64,000 nucleotides of DNA from Olleya sp. YS (GCF_029760915.1 NZ_CP121685.1:186001-250000); one strand, 5' to 3'. Counted from the stretch's first letter, positions 17,982 to 26,999 are shown. A program made the numbers and translations. Notes: generated by a model from the sequence alone, not told the origin.

Positions 17982-18782
17982 ATGAACATTAACGATTACA
18001 TAAACTCAGGAATACTAGAACTTTACGTTGCTGGCAAGCTGTCTGAAAAAGAGAGCCAAGAGGTGTATGACTTGATGTTAAAACACCCAGAAGTATTAAA
18101 GGAAGTTCTAGAAATTGAAGCTGCATTGGTTAAATTAACTGCTAGTGTTGCTCCTAAAAAAGATATAAAATTTAGTACCATAAAAGGAAGATTAAACACT
18201 AATGATACAGATGGTAAAATTATTAGTTTAAACAGACCAAAAACTAAATGGTTTAGTTATACTGGTTGGGCTGCAGCTGTAGTTTTAGCTGGAGGTTTAC
18301 TCTGGACTATTAATCAAAAATCTGCATTAGAAGACCAAATACAAACAGTTAATACCGAAAAGGATTTTATAGAAATCCAAATGGAAACGTCTAAAACTGA
18401 TTTAGCTGAGACCAAAAATTTATTAAATATAATTAGAGATAAAAGTATTATAAATATTCCTTTAGAAGGTCAAGCAGCAGCTCCTGGAGCTTATGCTACA
18501 GTCTATTGGGATAAAAATGATGATACAGTCTATTTAGACTTACAAGGATTACCAGAACCACCAGAAGGTAAAGTGTACCAAGTCTGGTCTTTAATGCTAA
18601 ATCCACTTACACCTACTAGCTTAGGAACTATAGACGAATTTATACAAGACGACAACAAGATTTTTAAGTTAGAAAACACTAACGAGTCTCAAGCATTTGG
18701 TATTACTTTAGAACCAGCTGGAGGAAGTGTTTCACCAACATTAGAGCAATTATATACTTTAGGTGCTTTAGCGTCCAACTAA
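17982..18782 (+). CDS. RskA-like anti-sigma factor
   Basis: The cytoplasmic N-terminal part (about 1-85) contains a zinc-less anti-sigma segment (ILELYVAGKLSEKESQEVYDLM). One membrane span follows at about 88-106 (GWAAAVVLAGGLLWTI), then a short coiled coil and the C-terminal anti-sigma-K domain with VYWDKNDDTVYLDLQGLP and GKVYQVWSL. It should sit in the inner membrane with its C-domain in the periplasm and sequester the sigma factor encoded one base upstream. A terminator follows directly. Confidence 0.93.
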   Translation: MNINDYINSGILELYVAGKLSEKESQEVYDLMLKHPEVLKEVLEIEAALVKLTASVAPKKDIKFSTIKGRLNTNDTDGKIISLNRPKTKWFSYTGWAAAVVLAGGLLWTINQKSALEDQIQTVNTEKDFIEIQMETSKTDLAETKNLLNIIRDKSIINIPLEGQAAAPGAYATVYWDKNDDTVYLDLQGLPEPPEGKVYQVWSLMLNPLTPTSLGTIDEFIQDDNKIFKLENTNESQAFGITLEPAGGSVSPTLEQLYTLGALASN

Positions 18783-18806
18783 TAGCTATTAAATCTTTTA
18801 AACTAT

Positions 18807-18835
18807 AAAAAAAGACACTAATAGTGTCTTTTTTT
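18807..18835 (+). terminator. Terminator after the anti-sigma gene
   Basis: AAAGACACT (18811-18819) and AGTGTCTTT (18823-18831) pair around a 3-nt loop with a T run after. Confidence 0.9.
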
Positions 18836-19039
18836 ATGCCTTTATATTATCTCTTTGTAATATAGTTGTTAACTAAATATCTTCTACAAAATCACCTTTA
18901 TTTTATTTTTCATACTCTCTGTATTTTATCTAAACAATTTCTACACATCATCTAAATATTATCAGCATATCTTCTTACATGTCATCTACAATTTATCTAG
19001 GCAACTACTACTAGACAATCACTACTTGATATAAAACAA

Positions 19040-19071
19040 GAAAGTGCTTGGAGTTAGATCCAAGCACTTTC
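19040..19071 (-). terminator. Strong hairpin downstream of the minus-strand TonB receptor gene
   Basis: GAAAGTGCTTGG and CCAAGCACTTTC form a perfect 12-bp stem with an 8-nt loop. On the minus strand it is followed by a TTGTTTTATAT stretch, so it probably ends the TonB/DUF4331 operon, about 140 bases past the stop. Confidence 0.65.
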
Positions 19072-19212
19072 AAAACAAACTAACAAAAAACAAACCTTAC
19101 CTTTTCATAGCATTTAACGTAGTGTTAGTTGTATTACTTATCAATTGTATTTTCCCTTAAACTGATAGTCACAAATACATACGTAATTTTTATGAGTAAG
19201 GTTTTATTATAT

Positions 19213-21441
19213 TTAAAACGAATAACTTAAAGTCGTTTTAAAATTAAATGGTGTACCAGGAGTAAAATGAATTTCTTCAACTGGTTGAGCCTCATTCTGT
19301 AATCTAGACTCGGTTAAAAACTGAGTTTCTTTCCAATCTGTATCCAGTACATTTTCAATAACAACACCTAGTTTCCAGTGTGTATTAAAACTGTAATTGA
19401 TATTTAAATCGGTAACAAAATAGCCTTCAGCTATTACACTGTTATCTTCATTTGCTGGTCTATTATCTACATATCTGTAGTTAATTCCTCCAGAAAAATT
19501 ATTTATATCTTTAAAAGCTATTCCTCCAACCAGAGTAAAATCTGGTGCTAAGGGTATATAATCATTTCCATCTTCCTCTTCTAAACTTCTAGCTCTAGTA
19601 AACGTTGCATCTGTATTAAAATAGATGTTGTCTGTAAGTTGATATCTAACTCCAAAATCAATTCCGTAACGCTCAGATTTTCCGCTAGGTTCAATAATAC
19701 CTGCATCACCAACGTATACAAATTCTTCCTCTGAAAACAGATACCATAAAGCAGTATTTAGCACTAACTTATTAGTTGGCTTCCAAATATTTCCTAGGTC
19801 AACTCCATACGCTTTTGGTAGGGCATTATCTATATTTTGATTTAGCACTACTCTAGAGTCATTGGAATGAAATCCAATACCAGATTTGATAAACCATTGT
19901 AAGTTTTCATTTTGATTATATTGGATGGATAGTTTTGGTAGCAAAGCCACTTCACTATCCGTTAAGTTACTATAGGTTTCGCTTAACAGATCTTGATATT
20001 GAAATTTAATGTACTCTAAACGTAACGCTGGAGTAATTTTTACTTTACCTAAATCTATTTCAGCATTAAAAAAACCATATAAGTTACGTTGATTAACATT
20101 ACCTAATTGAATATTTTCTAAGGTAGTTTCTCTATTTAATGTGTGTGATAATTCTATGTCATTAACGTCGTCATAACGAAATCCTAAACCTGAAGTATAA
20201 GTCACATCAAAATTAGTATAGTATTTGTCTTTTTTGAATTGTGTATTAAATCCGAAAATATCTCTATCTTCTTTTTGTCTAATTTGATCTCCATTAACTG
20301 GATCTTCCAGAAAAAAGGTGAAATTAGAATACAATTCAAAGTCATAATTGGAATAAAATGCATTAGACTGCATTGCAATATCATTATCTAAAATAGTACT
20401 GAATTGTACATTAAAATTTGTACGACTTGTGTAACCGCCTTCGGTATCGTCTACTGCTCCAAAATTTGAAATAGTTCCGTTATCTACCAAACGTTGTGGA
20501 ATTTGTCCTGAAGCGTCCCATTGACTGGTAAAATGGCTTAAGGTTAAACCAATTTTAGAATCGTTATTTAAAAAAGCATTATACTTTCCAAACACGTTTA
20601 ATCTATCAAAATTTTGAGGCGACTCAAAAGGTCCATCGGTTTCGATATACTCTACTGCAACATAGGCGTTTTGAGAATTTTTATTTTCTATAAGATTAAA
20701 TAAACCTAATGTTCTAAGCGAGTTAAACTGTCCTGCAGAAAAACTAATTAAGTTGTTTTGCAATTTATCTTTAGTTTTAAAATCTACGAAACCTGCTGTT
20801 GTAAAATCACCATGATTTGCATAATAAGGCCCTTTTCCAAAACCAATAGTATTAATAGTTTCTGGGATTAAAAAATGTAAATCGCTATAACCTTGTCCGT
20901 GTGCGTGAGACACCATATTTACAGGCATACCATCTACAGACAAACTTACATCTGTCCCATGATCTACGTCAAAACCTCTTAAAAATAGCTGTTCAGCTTT
21001 ACCACCTCCAGCATGCTGACCAATGATTAACCCAGGAACTTTCCTTAATATTTCTTGTGAAGAATTTATTGGACTAGTTTCTAAATCTATTTTAACAATA
21101 CTGTTTAAAACATCTATTGGTTCTGTTAATACTAACTCGTCTAAAACAAATGCTTTAGAGTCTATATTAATAATTAAAGTATTTTGTAAAAGAGCTTCTG
21201 TTAAAACCAATGTTGTTTTTTGGTAGCCTAATAATCCAACGGTTAAGCTATCTCCTAAATTGGTATTATTTATAATAAATTGTCCTAATTGATTAGTATG
21301 TGCGTGTTCTTTTGAGTTCTCGTTGTACACGTATGCTGTTTCTAAAGGTTGGTTATTGTCCATAACATAACCTTTTACAGATTGTGCATGAGTCGTCACA
21401 ACAAGACACACCAATCCTATTAAAGTGATTATCTTTTTCAT
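19213..21441 (-). CDS. TonB-dependent receptor, last gene of the DUF4331 operon
   Basis: The signal peptide (about 1-19) is followed by a carboxypeptidase-like domain (SVKGYVMDNNQPLETAYV), a plug domain (about 115-235, with EILRKVPGLIIGQHAGGGKAE and LFLRGFDVDHGTD), and a beta barrel ending FKTTLSYSF with the terminal Phe usual for outer-membrane proteins. The plug and N-domain are rich in His (HAHTN, HAHGQGYSDLHF), which might reflect metal handling, but the substrate is unknown. It starts 10 bases after the TPR lipoprotein stop and is the last gene before a strong hairpin. Confidence 0.92.
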   Translation of the reverse strand: MKKIITLIGLVCLVVTTHAQSVKGYVMDNNQPLETAYVYNENSKEHAHTNQLGQFIINNTNLGDSLTVGLLGYQKTTLVLTEALLQNTLIINIDSKAFVLDELVLTEPIDVLNSIVKIDLETSPINSSQEILRKVPGLIIGQHAGGGKAEQLFLRGFDVDHGTDVSLSVDGMPVNMVSHAHGQGYSDLHFLIPETINTIGFGKGPYYANHGDFTTAGFVDFKTKDKLQNNLISFSAGQFNSLRTLGLFNLIENKNSQNAYVAVEYIETDGPFESPQNFDRLNVFGKYNAFLNNDSKIGLTLSHFTSQWDASGQIPQRLVDNGTISNFGAVDDTEGGYTSRTNFNVQFSTILDNDIAMQSNAFYSNYDFELYSNFTFFLEDPVNGDQIRQKEDRDIFGFNTQFKKDKYYTNFDVTYTSGLGFRYDDVNDIELSHTLNRETTLENIQLGNVNQRNLYGFFNAEIDLGKVKITPALRLEYIKFQYQDLLSETYSNLTDSEVALLPKLSIQYNQNENLQWFIKSGIGFHSNDSRVVLNQNIDNALPKAYGVDLGNIWKPTNKLVLNTALWYLFSEEEFVYVGDAGIIEPSGKSERYGIDFGVRYQLTDNIYFNTDATFTRARSLEEEDGNDYIPLAPDFTLVGGIAFKDINNFSGGINYRYVDNRPANEDNSVIAEGYFVTDLNINYSFNTHWKLGVVIENVLDTDWKETQFLTESRLQNEAQPVEEIHFTPGTPFNFKTTLSYSF

Positions 21442-21451
21442 AATGGTTGGT

Positions 21452-22735
21452 TTATAGTTGGTTAACGACTTTTGCTGTTAATGGTCCAAGCTCGTAGCTA
21501 GCGTCTTGCAATTCTTTTTTAAGTTCTGCTACCTCTTTAAGTTTGCCATTAGCTTTATAGATTTCTGCGATGTGGTATTGTGCTTCTGGTTCAAAAGTTT
21601 TTCCAACTACGTGGTTTTCAATGATGTTTAAAGCCTCTTTGACATTACCATTATTGTAGTAACTCCAAGCTAATAAGTCGTAAGACATTGGTGTTGGTCT
21701 ATTCTCTACTTCTATTTGTGCTAATTCTAAAGCTTTTTCGCTATTAGTTTCTGCTAAAATTTTAGAGGAATACACATTATACATGTCTCCATAATTTGGA
21801 TTATCTATTGCTTTAAAATAAGCATTTAAATAGTCGTTTTTTGACGACTCATCATTTTCATATTCCGCAATTTCTGCTTTAAACAATAAGTAATCTGGTG
21901 CATTGTGTAATTGTGTTAACGCTTCTAAAATTCGGTTAGCTTCTGCAGTATTTTTCTCGTAAGAATATACAATCCAAGCAATTCCTTTTTTAGCGTAAGC
22001 ATCATCAGGGTTTAAAGCTAATGCTTTTAAATAGTGATTGTATGAGTTTTCTATTTGTCCATCATGACCATAAAAATCTGCTAGATTAGTATAGGACCAC
22101 TCTATTAAACCTTCTAGTTTAGAAGACTCAGCAATTACAGTTGCTTTTTCTAAATATTTTATTGCAGATGCTAAGTCACCTTTATGATCGCTCCATTTAG
22201 ACAATCTTATTAAGTATCCAAAATCGCTAAAATCCTTAACTGTTTCAAGATAGTTTTTGGCTAATTGGTAGTTACCTAATTCCATGTGAACATCAAATAA
22301 CATTTTTTGAGTGCCTTTAAGGTTTTCGCCATTATCTTCAGCCTTTTTAAGCATGTCTAAAGCTTGCTTAAATTTATGTTGTGAAATATAATTTCTAGCT
22401 AAAGCACGTAAGCTACCAGCAGAATTATATTGAGTGTCTTCATTTAGTTGTATTAATGTTTTTTCGGCATTAATTAAGTTTTCAATTTGTCCTGTAGATT
22501 TAAATAATCTAGATTCTGCATCAGCAATTTTTGATAAATATGGAAACTGATTAGGAGTGGCTTCCAATTTATTTGTCCAAAAATTATAGTCTTTTAATGC
22601 ATTTTCGGTTTCGGTATTTGATTGTAGAGTTAAATACTGGTTGTAATCTTCAGGGTTAGTAATGGTTTTATTGTTTTCTGAACAACTACTTGCCATTAGT
22701 ATAACAAATAGTAGCATGTATAGTTTAGTGTTCAT
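21452..22735 (-). CDS. TPR-repeat lipoprotein
   Basis: The 427-residue product from the ATG at 22735 has a lipoprotein signal ending MASSC. The rest is helical with several tetratricopeptide units, for example NSYNHYLKALALNPDDAYAKKGIAW and YDLLAWSYYNNGNVKEALNIIE. It probably serves as a periplasmic scaffold for its operon partners, the DUF4331 proteins and the TonB receptor. A longer frame from 22783 would place a (GTTT)4 repeat inside the coding region and put a basic tail before the signal peptide, so the shorter start is preferred. The gap to the receptor gene is 10 bases. Confidence 0.88.
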   Translation of the reverse strand: MNTKLYMLLFVILMASSCSENNKTITNPEDYNQYLTLQSNTETENALKDYNFWTNKLEATPNQFPYLSKIADAESRLFKSTGQIENLINAEKTLIQLNEDTQYNSAGSLRALARNYISQHKFKQALDMLKKAEDNGENLKGTQKMLFDVHMELGNYQLAKNYLETVKDFSDFGYLIRLSKWSDHKGDLASAIKYLEKATVIAESSKLEGLIEWSYTNLADFYGHDGQIENSYNHYLKALALNPDDAYAKKGIAWIVYSYEKNTAEANRILEALTQLHNAPDYLLFKAEIAEYENDESSKNDYLNAYFKAIDNPNYGDMYNVYSSKILAETNSEKALELAQIEVENRPTPMSYDLLAWSYYNNGNVKEALNIIENHVVGKTFEPEAQYHIAEIYKANGKLKEVAELKKELQDASYELGPLTAKVVNQL

Positions 22736-22748
22736 AATTTTGGTTTTT

Positions 22749-22764
22749 GTTTGTTTGTTTGTTT
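22749..22764. repeat. (GTTT)4 tetranucleotide repeat before the TPR gene start
   Basis: Four GTTT units (AAAC on the coding strand), within a wider 22744-22767 T/G tract, lie 14-29 bases upstream of the ATG at 22735, next to the ribosome-binding region. Copy-number change could alter translation, but no variation can be seen from one sequence. Confidence 0.8.
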
Positions 22765-22791
22765 TTGTAGGGTAAAAATTCATGATAGATT

Positions 22792-22824
22792 AACACTATG
22801 TAATTTTAAAAATTACATAGTGTT
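22792..22824 (-). promoter_or_regulatory. Perfect 16-bp intercistronic hairpin between DUF4331 and TPR genes
   Basis: AACACTATGTAATTTT (22792-22807) and AAAATTACATAGTGTT (22809-22824) pair perfectly with a single base between them. On the operon's strand no U run follows, so it resembles an mRNA-stabilising or attenuating hairpin more than a full terminator. It lies 15 bases past the DUF4331 stop and could set a higher level for the DUF4331 genes than for the TPR/TonB genes. Confidence 0.65.
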
Positions 22825-22839
22825 TTTAAGGGATTCATT

Positions 22840-23397
22840 CTACCAAGGAGATGCTAAATATGGGAAAGACGTTGAAAACGGTTTATCATTGGCATCCACA
22901 TTATCGTTAGATAAGGTTGGGTTTTCAGAGAAATCTTCTCCTCCAAAAATCAATAATAATTCTACTGTAATCACATCATCCGCTAAAGCACGACCTGTTA
23001 AAACGTTAGTTCCATCGTAAAATGTTGTTGTTCCATCAAGAGATACATTTAATACGTCTGTAGCTAATAAACCAGTAAAGGTTGGAGCATCTAAACCTAA
23101 TGCGTTTTGGTCTCCTGGATTTGCATAAGCTGGACTTAACCCTGTTAAGTTAGCTTCAAACATAGCTTGGAAAGCCGCATTTTGGTTACTAGGTATTGTT
23201 GTGTTAAACATGTCTTTAGATCCTGTAGACACAAATACTGTATTAACAGCTGGTCTACCCATTTGATCTTGTTGTGTGTAAGTTCCTGTAAAGTCAGGAC
23301 CTGTAGGACTGTTTGGTCCTGCATCGTCATCGTTAGAGCAATTAAATGCTACTAAGGTTACTAAAAGGACGGTAATTATATTTTTTAAATTTTTCAT
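22840..23397 (-). CDS. DUF4331 C-terminal-half lipoprotein
   Basis: A lipoprotein signal ends LVAFNC with acidic residues after Cys (SNDDD). The 185-residue product matches the C-terminal half of DUF4331 proteins: QMGRPAVNTVFV, GRALADDVITVELLLIFGG, and the end NDKPFSTSFPYLASPW. The N-terminal half is encoded by the upstream gene 28 bases away, with its own signal peptide. It is therefore one half of a normally single-chain family split into two exported proteins. The function of DUF4331 is unknown. An intercistronic hairpin follows the stop. Confidence 0.85.
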   Translation of the reverse strand: MKNLKNIITVLLVTLVAFNCSNDDDAGPNSPTGPDFTGTYTQQDQMGRPAVNTVFVSTGSKDMFNTTIPSNQNAAFQAMFEANLTGLSPAYANPGDQNALGLDAPTFTGLLATDVLNVSLDGTTTFYDGTNVLTGRALADDVITVELLLIFGGEDFSENPTLSNDNVDANDKPFSTSFPYLASPW

Positions 23398-23425
23398 GAT
23401 ATTAAAATGTTTTTATGGTTAGTGT

Positions 23426-24076
23426 TTATGACTTTGATTTAGATTCTACCCAAGTATTAATAGTACCTGAACCACCAATCATAGATTTTGGTACTTCAAT
23501 AACAACAGACATAACGTTTGTACCTGCAAATGTGTCTGAACCTGGATTGTTAAATCCTGAAGCTGTTCCGCCTACAATTGCACTGTATTGTGCAAAATCC
23601 ATAAAAAATGGATCGTCTCTTGGTCCTGCAAAAGCAGAAATACCAGCAGTAGTTTGTACCATTGGCGCTGATCCGTAAGTTGTAATATCTACAACTGTTT
23701 GAGGTCCTGACCCAATAACTGTGCTACTTAATCCTGTAGTACCTGGAGCAACTGGTCCAAAAAAGTACATTTTACCATCTCTTGGGATAGCTTGAATAAC
23801 TAAGTCTTCAACATTGTCACCTGTGTTATCAATGTTAAATTCAATCATGACATTTTCATCAAAACTTGCACTAGCAGTAGCAGTAGGACTTAAAAGTCCT
23901 TGTACGTTAGCAACAAATACTAAATTGTCTGTGTCTTCACCTTGAAAGGCATAAAAATCTGTGATATCACTTGTACCACCTTGTACAGCAGGAGCATCAA
24001 TGTGATCTGCTGATAAGAAGAAGAAACTTGCTGCTGCAAATACGCCTACTCCTAAAATAAATTTGAAATTTTTCAT
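23426..24076 (-). CDS. DUF4331 N-terminal-half secreted protein
   Basis: This is the first gene of the operon. A signal peptide or anchor of about 22 residues (GVGVFAAASFFFLSA) is followed by the family start motif DHIDAP and DITDFYAFQGED, then a beta-rich region ending VVIEVPKSMIGGSGTINTWVESKSKS. In full-length DUF4331 proteins the EVPKS segment lies mid-protein, and the C-terminal half is here encoded by the next gene. It has no Cys lipobox, so it is probably periplasmic or exported. The 155-base divergent region upstream, facing the LETM1-like gene, should hold its promoter. Confidence 0.87.
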   Translation of the reverse strand: MKNFKFILGVGVFAAASFFFLSADHIDAPAVQGGTSDITDFYAFQGEDTDNLVFVANVQGLLSPTATASASFDENVMIEFNIDNTGDNVEDLVIQAIPRDGKMYFFGPVAPGTTGLSSTVIGSGPQTVVDITTYGSAPMVQTTAGISAFAGPRDDPFFMDFAQYSAIVGGTASGFNNPGSDTFAGTNVMSVVIEVPKSMIGGSGTINTWVESKSKS

Positions 24077-24231
24077 AATGTTTTGAGATTTTTTGTTAAT
24101 TAATATTTTTGGTTCTCACAGACACTTACGCAACAATTGCAAATGCGGTTTTATTAAAATTTTGTTAAAGCGAAAAAAATGTGTGAAATAAGATTAAAAA
24201 AGTATCTTTATACTTTAATATAAATACCTGA

Positions 24232-25425
24232 ATGAACCCTTCTGCAACTGGTTGGATTAAAAAATTAATAAAAGAGTTAAATCCTGAAGAACTCTTTAAA
24301 GACAACGACTTAGAAGTCTATTATAGACATTTTAGAGACTGCGGATTTATTTATGGTAGCAATGTAAAAGTAGTTAACGATTGGATTGAAAATGAAGATT
24401 TTGAATCTGATGAAATTTGTAAAATAAATTTAGTTATTGCATTACATATTGCTTTTACCAACCATAATACTACAAATGATTTTTACACTGAAGTTGCTAA
24501 TTTTTACAATAAAATTAATAAAAAAAGAGTGTCTTTTCTAGAGGCACTAATGGGTTCAAAAAACAAAACAGATCAAGTAGAACGTATTATAAATAAGCGT
24601 ATTCAAATTGATGATAACTTAATAGACAAAAGTTTTAACTATTTTATTACTAACGCTTTACTGTTTGTAGATGTTTTGGCGTTTAGAAACTATTTAAAAA
24701 CAGGAGAGGTTGCTGAAGAAACAATACGAGAATATGAAGCAGTTATAGAGAGCATTGTGCTAAACACCTTAAATAGTAAGAAAAACAAGTCTGACTACGA
24801 CAAAAGTTTAATTGACTTATTTGAGCAATCTCTACGCTACCAACGTGATACTGTTTTAGTCTTTAGTGAAGCTATTAGTACAGTAAGCACTAATTTATTT
24901 GCACGTTATTGTTTGGATTTAGCAGCAATGGCGACATGGACAGATGCCAAATTAGACAACGAAGAAGAATTATTTTTAAATACGTTAGGCGAAAAACTTA
25001 ATTTATCACAGCATCAAATAGATGAAGCCTCTAAAACTATTGAAGAGTTTTATAAAACTTACAGAGAAAAAGTACCGCTATTAGGCTCTAAAAATATTGT
25101 AAAAACGTTTTATGATAATTCTAGCAATATGGTACTTAAGCTCATTAAGCGTAATAGCAAACGATTAACCAAAGAATTATCAGAGAGTAAAGAACTATTG
25201 GTCTTATTATCACATTCTACCGTTAGAGACTTAAGTAAAGACGAACAGAAAAAAGTACAAGACCAATTATTAGATATCTTTAAGTCTGTACCAAGCTTGG
25301 CAATTTTCCTGTTACCTGGAGGTGCCTTATTATTACCACTAGTGGTCAAGTTTATACCAAAACTACTACCAAGTGCTTTTGATGATAATAGAATTGAGGA
25401 CGACAAAGAACAGGATAAGTCATAG
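24232..25425 (+). CDS. LETM1-related, TerB-like cytoplasmic/membrane protein
   Basis: The 397-residue product has no signal peptide. A helical N-terminal domain is followed by a TerB-like segment at about 220-270 (CLDLAAMATWTDAKLDNEEELFLNTLGEKLNLS). The C-terminal LETM1-like hydrophobic segment reads LAIFLLPGGALLLPLVVKFIPKLLPSAF, and the tail is acidic. Flavobacterial homologues are called LETM1-related biofilm-associated proteins; in eukaryotes LETM1 concerns K+/H+ or Ca2+ exchange, but bacterial function is unproven. It is divergent from the DUF4331 operon and convergent with a LytTR gene that begins one base after its stop. Confidence 0.82.
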   Translation: MNPSATGWIKKLIKELNPEELFKDNDLEVYYRHFRDCGFIYGSNVKVVNDWIENEDFESDEICKINLVIALHIAFTNHNTTNDFYTEVANFYNKINKKRVSFLEALMGSKNKTDQVERIINKRIQIDDNLIDKSFNYFITNALLFVDVLAFRNYLKTGEVAEETIREYEAVIESIVLNTLNSKKNKSDYDKSLIDLFEQSLRYQRDTVLVFSEAISTVSTNLFARYCLDLAAMATWTDAKLDNEEELFLNTLGEKLNLSQHQIDEASKTIEEFYKTYREKVPLLGSKNIVKTFYDNSSNMVLKLIKRNSKRLTKELSESKELLVLLSHSTVRDLSKDEQKKVQDQLLDIFKSVPSLAIFLLPGGALLLPLVVKFIPKLLPSAFDDNRIEDDKEQDKS

Positions 25426-26181
25426 TTACTCTAACCAATTTTTAAAGTCTTTAACACGTTCTCTAGCAACAATAACCTCATCCTCATTATAGTTATTAAG
25501 CTTAATTTGTAAACGCGAATTAGTATAACTTACCATATCTTTTATAGCATTAATATTTACAAAAAACTTTCGGTTAATTCTAAAAAAAGTTTGTGGTTCA
25601 AGTTCTTTTTCTAATGCTTCAAGAGAGGTGTCTAGTAGATAATTTCTGCCTTCTGATGTGTAGAGATATGTTCCTTTATTTTCGCTGTAAAAGCATTCGA
25701 TATCATCAATATTAACCAGTTTTAAGTGCTGACCTACTTTAACTGAGAAACGTTTTTTGTACTCGCGCTCAATAGGATTGACTAATAACTTTTTAATATC
25801 ATCAAAGTCTAATGCAATATTAGTTTTTTCTGGTAGTCTGGTTTTGTATTTAGCAACTGCAGTTTCTAAATCTTCGTCGTCTATTGGTTTTAACAAATAA
25901 TCTATACTATTTAATTTAAAGGCTTGTAAAGCATATTCATCATAAGCAGTTGTAAATATAATAGCCGATTTTACCTCAACTTCATCAAAAATCTCAAAAG
26001 ACAATCCGTCACTTAATTGAATATCCAGAAAAATCAAATCTGGATGTTGGTTATTATTAAACCAATGTATAGCTTCTTCAACAGAGTGCAGAAGTGTTTC
26101 TGTTTTAATATCTATTGCATCTAACATACGCTGTAAGCGTCTTGCGGATGGTTTTTCGTCTTCTATAATTATAACCTTCAT
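25426..26181 (-). CDS. LytTR-family response regulator
   Basis: The receiver domain (about 1-120) has IIEDE at 5-9, phosphoacceptor Asp53 in LIFLDIQLSD, and a Lys in YLLKPIDDED. The LytTR DNA-binding domain follows at about 145-250 (FFRINRKFFVNINAIKDM, VIVARERVKDFKNWLE). It is the last gene of a six-gene operon that also encodes its kinase (27365-28711), with four other genes lying between or before them. The 2-base gap to the DUF2306 gene supports co-translation. Its targets may include the divergent unit at 29521-30372, but no site was found. Confidence 0.94.
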   Translation of the reverse strand: MKVIIIEDEKPSARRLQRMLDAIDIKTETLLHSVEEAIHWFNNNQHPDLIFLDIQLSDGLSFEIFDEVEVKSAIIFTTAYDEYALQAFKLNSIDYLLKPIDDEDLETAVAKYKTRLPEKTNIALDFDDIKKLLVNPIEREYKKRFSVKVGQHLKLVNIDDIECFYSENKGTYLYTSEGRNYLLDTSLEALEKELEPQTFFRINRKFFVNINAIKDMVSYTNSRLQIKLNNYNEDEVIVARERVKDFKNWLE

Positions 26182-26183
26182 GA

Positions 26184-26654
26184 TTATTTTAAATTTAATT
26201 TTTTGGCATTTTTATTAATGATAGTACGACCTATAAAAGCAGTTATCAAGGTTGCTAATGCAACCATCCACCAGAAATCTTTCATATTATTTACAAATCT
26301 AGTCCCTACTTCTGCCCAAAACGCACAGAATAAACCTACTACTGACCAACTCATAAAATAAAAATGGTAAGCAAACCAGTTATTTTGCTTTTTTAGGGTT
26401 GGTACCATACCACCAATAATACTTAATAAACTTACGATAGCAAAAAAATGAAATACGCTAAAACCATTAAAATTTACTATAAAAAAGGAACTAATATTTA
26501 ATAATAACATAGCAATGACATAAACGTAACCCACTCTTTTATGAAACGTGGTGCCTTTAGGGTTTAAAATTACAATTACACCTGTTAGCATAGCTAAAAC
26601 TGCTGTAATAAAGTGAAACCAACCTATATTACTATGTATGATTTCGTTTAACAT
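26184..26654 (-). CDS. DUF2306-type integral membrane protein
   Basis: The 156-residue protein has four hydrophobic spans with His/Trp-bearing loops (IGWFHFITAVLAMLTGVIVIL, GTTFHKRVGYVYVIAMLLLN, YHFYFMSWSVVGLFCAFWAEV, TLITAFIGRTI), matching DUF2306. The ATG overlaps the stop of the upstream 2TM gene by one base (TAATG), so the longer frame with a TTG start at 26663 is unlikely. Function is unknown. It sits inside the LytTR operon and may act as a membrane partner of the kinase or as an output. Confidence 0.82.
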   Translation of the reverse strand: MLNEIIHSNIGWFHFITAVLAMLTGVIVILNPKGTTFHKRVGYVYVIAMLLLNISSFFIVNFNGFSVFHFFAIVSLLSIIGGMVPTLKKQNNWFAYHFYFMSWSVVGLFCAFWAEVGTRFVNNMKDFWWMVALATLITAFIGRTIINKNAKKLNLK

Positions 26655-26968
26655 TATTCCCAACGTTTTTGATCACGTTCTTCTTTTATATATTTCTCTA
26701 TTTGGCGTTGTTCCCATTTAGCTCCTAAAATAAAGTTTGGAAAAAAAGCAGTTAGTGCGTGCATTATTAATACAATTCCCCATAGTGTTAAGGTTATAAA
26801 GTTTCTAGCTTGAAAATAACTTTCTCCTGGATCTAAGTTCTCTATGTTTATATAAACAATTACTGAGTTTATTATTATGTAAATAAGTAAATGCGTGTAA
26901 AAGCTTTTTATTTTTTGTACTCTAATTTTTGCTCGTTCTAAGCGATGTTGATTTCTTGTTGTGTCCAT
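26654..26968 (-). CDS. 2TM domain protein
   Basis: The 104-residue protein has a basic N-terminal helix (ERAKIRVQKIKSFYTHLL), two membrane spans (about 28-45 and 60-80), and the family tail FILGAKWEQRQIEKYIKEERDQKRWE. It is a paralogue of the next protein upstream (27000-27353) and of the C-terminal module fused to the kinase (27365-28711). Its stop overlaps the DUF2306 start by one base. The role of 2TM domains is not established; the repeated occurrence in one signalling operon suggests a membrane interaction network. Confidence 0.88.
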   Translation of the reverse strand: MDTTRNQHRLERAKIRVQKIKSFYTHLLIYIIINSVIVYINIENLDPGESYFQARNFITLTLWGIVLIMHALTAFFPNFILGAKWEQRQIEKYIKEERDQKRWE

Positions 26969-26999
26969 AAGATTTTAATTTAGGTTTGCTTGTTACATA

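Larger units (their letters stand above)
18783..19212. other. Intergenic region of 430 bases between two convergent units
   Basis: The stretch holds the anti-sigma terminator at 18807-18835 and a strong hairpin at 19040-19071. Between them (about 18860-19030) the plus strand is AT- and pyrimidine-rich, with loose ATCTA-type recurrences. No reading frame, tRNA or convincing promoter box is seen there. Confidence 0.7.

Noticed and set aside
18860-19030. CRISPR-like or tandem repeat region from recurring ATCTA
   Set aside because: The recurrences are short, irregularly spaced and not separated by uniform spacers.
22840-24076. A frameshifted DUF4331 pseudogene
   Set aside because: Both parts have separate signal peptides and clean stops and starts 28 bases apart, so they read as two intact genes.
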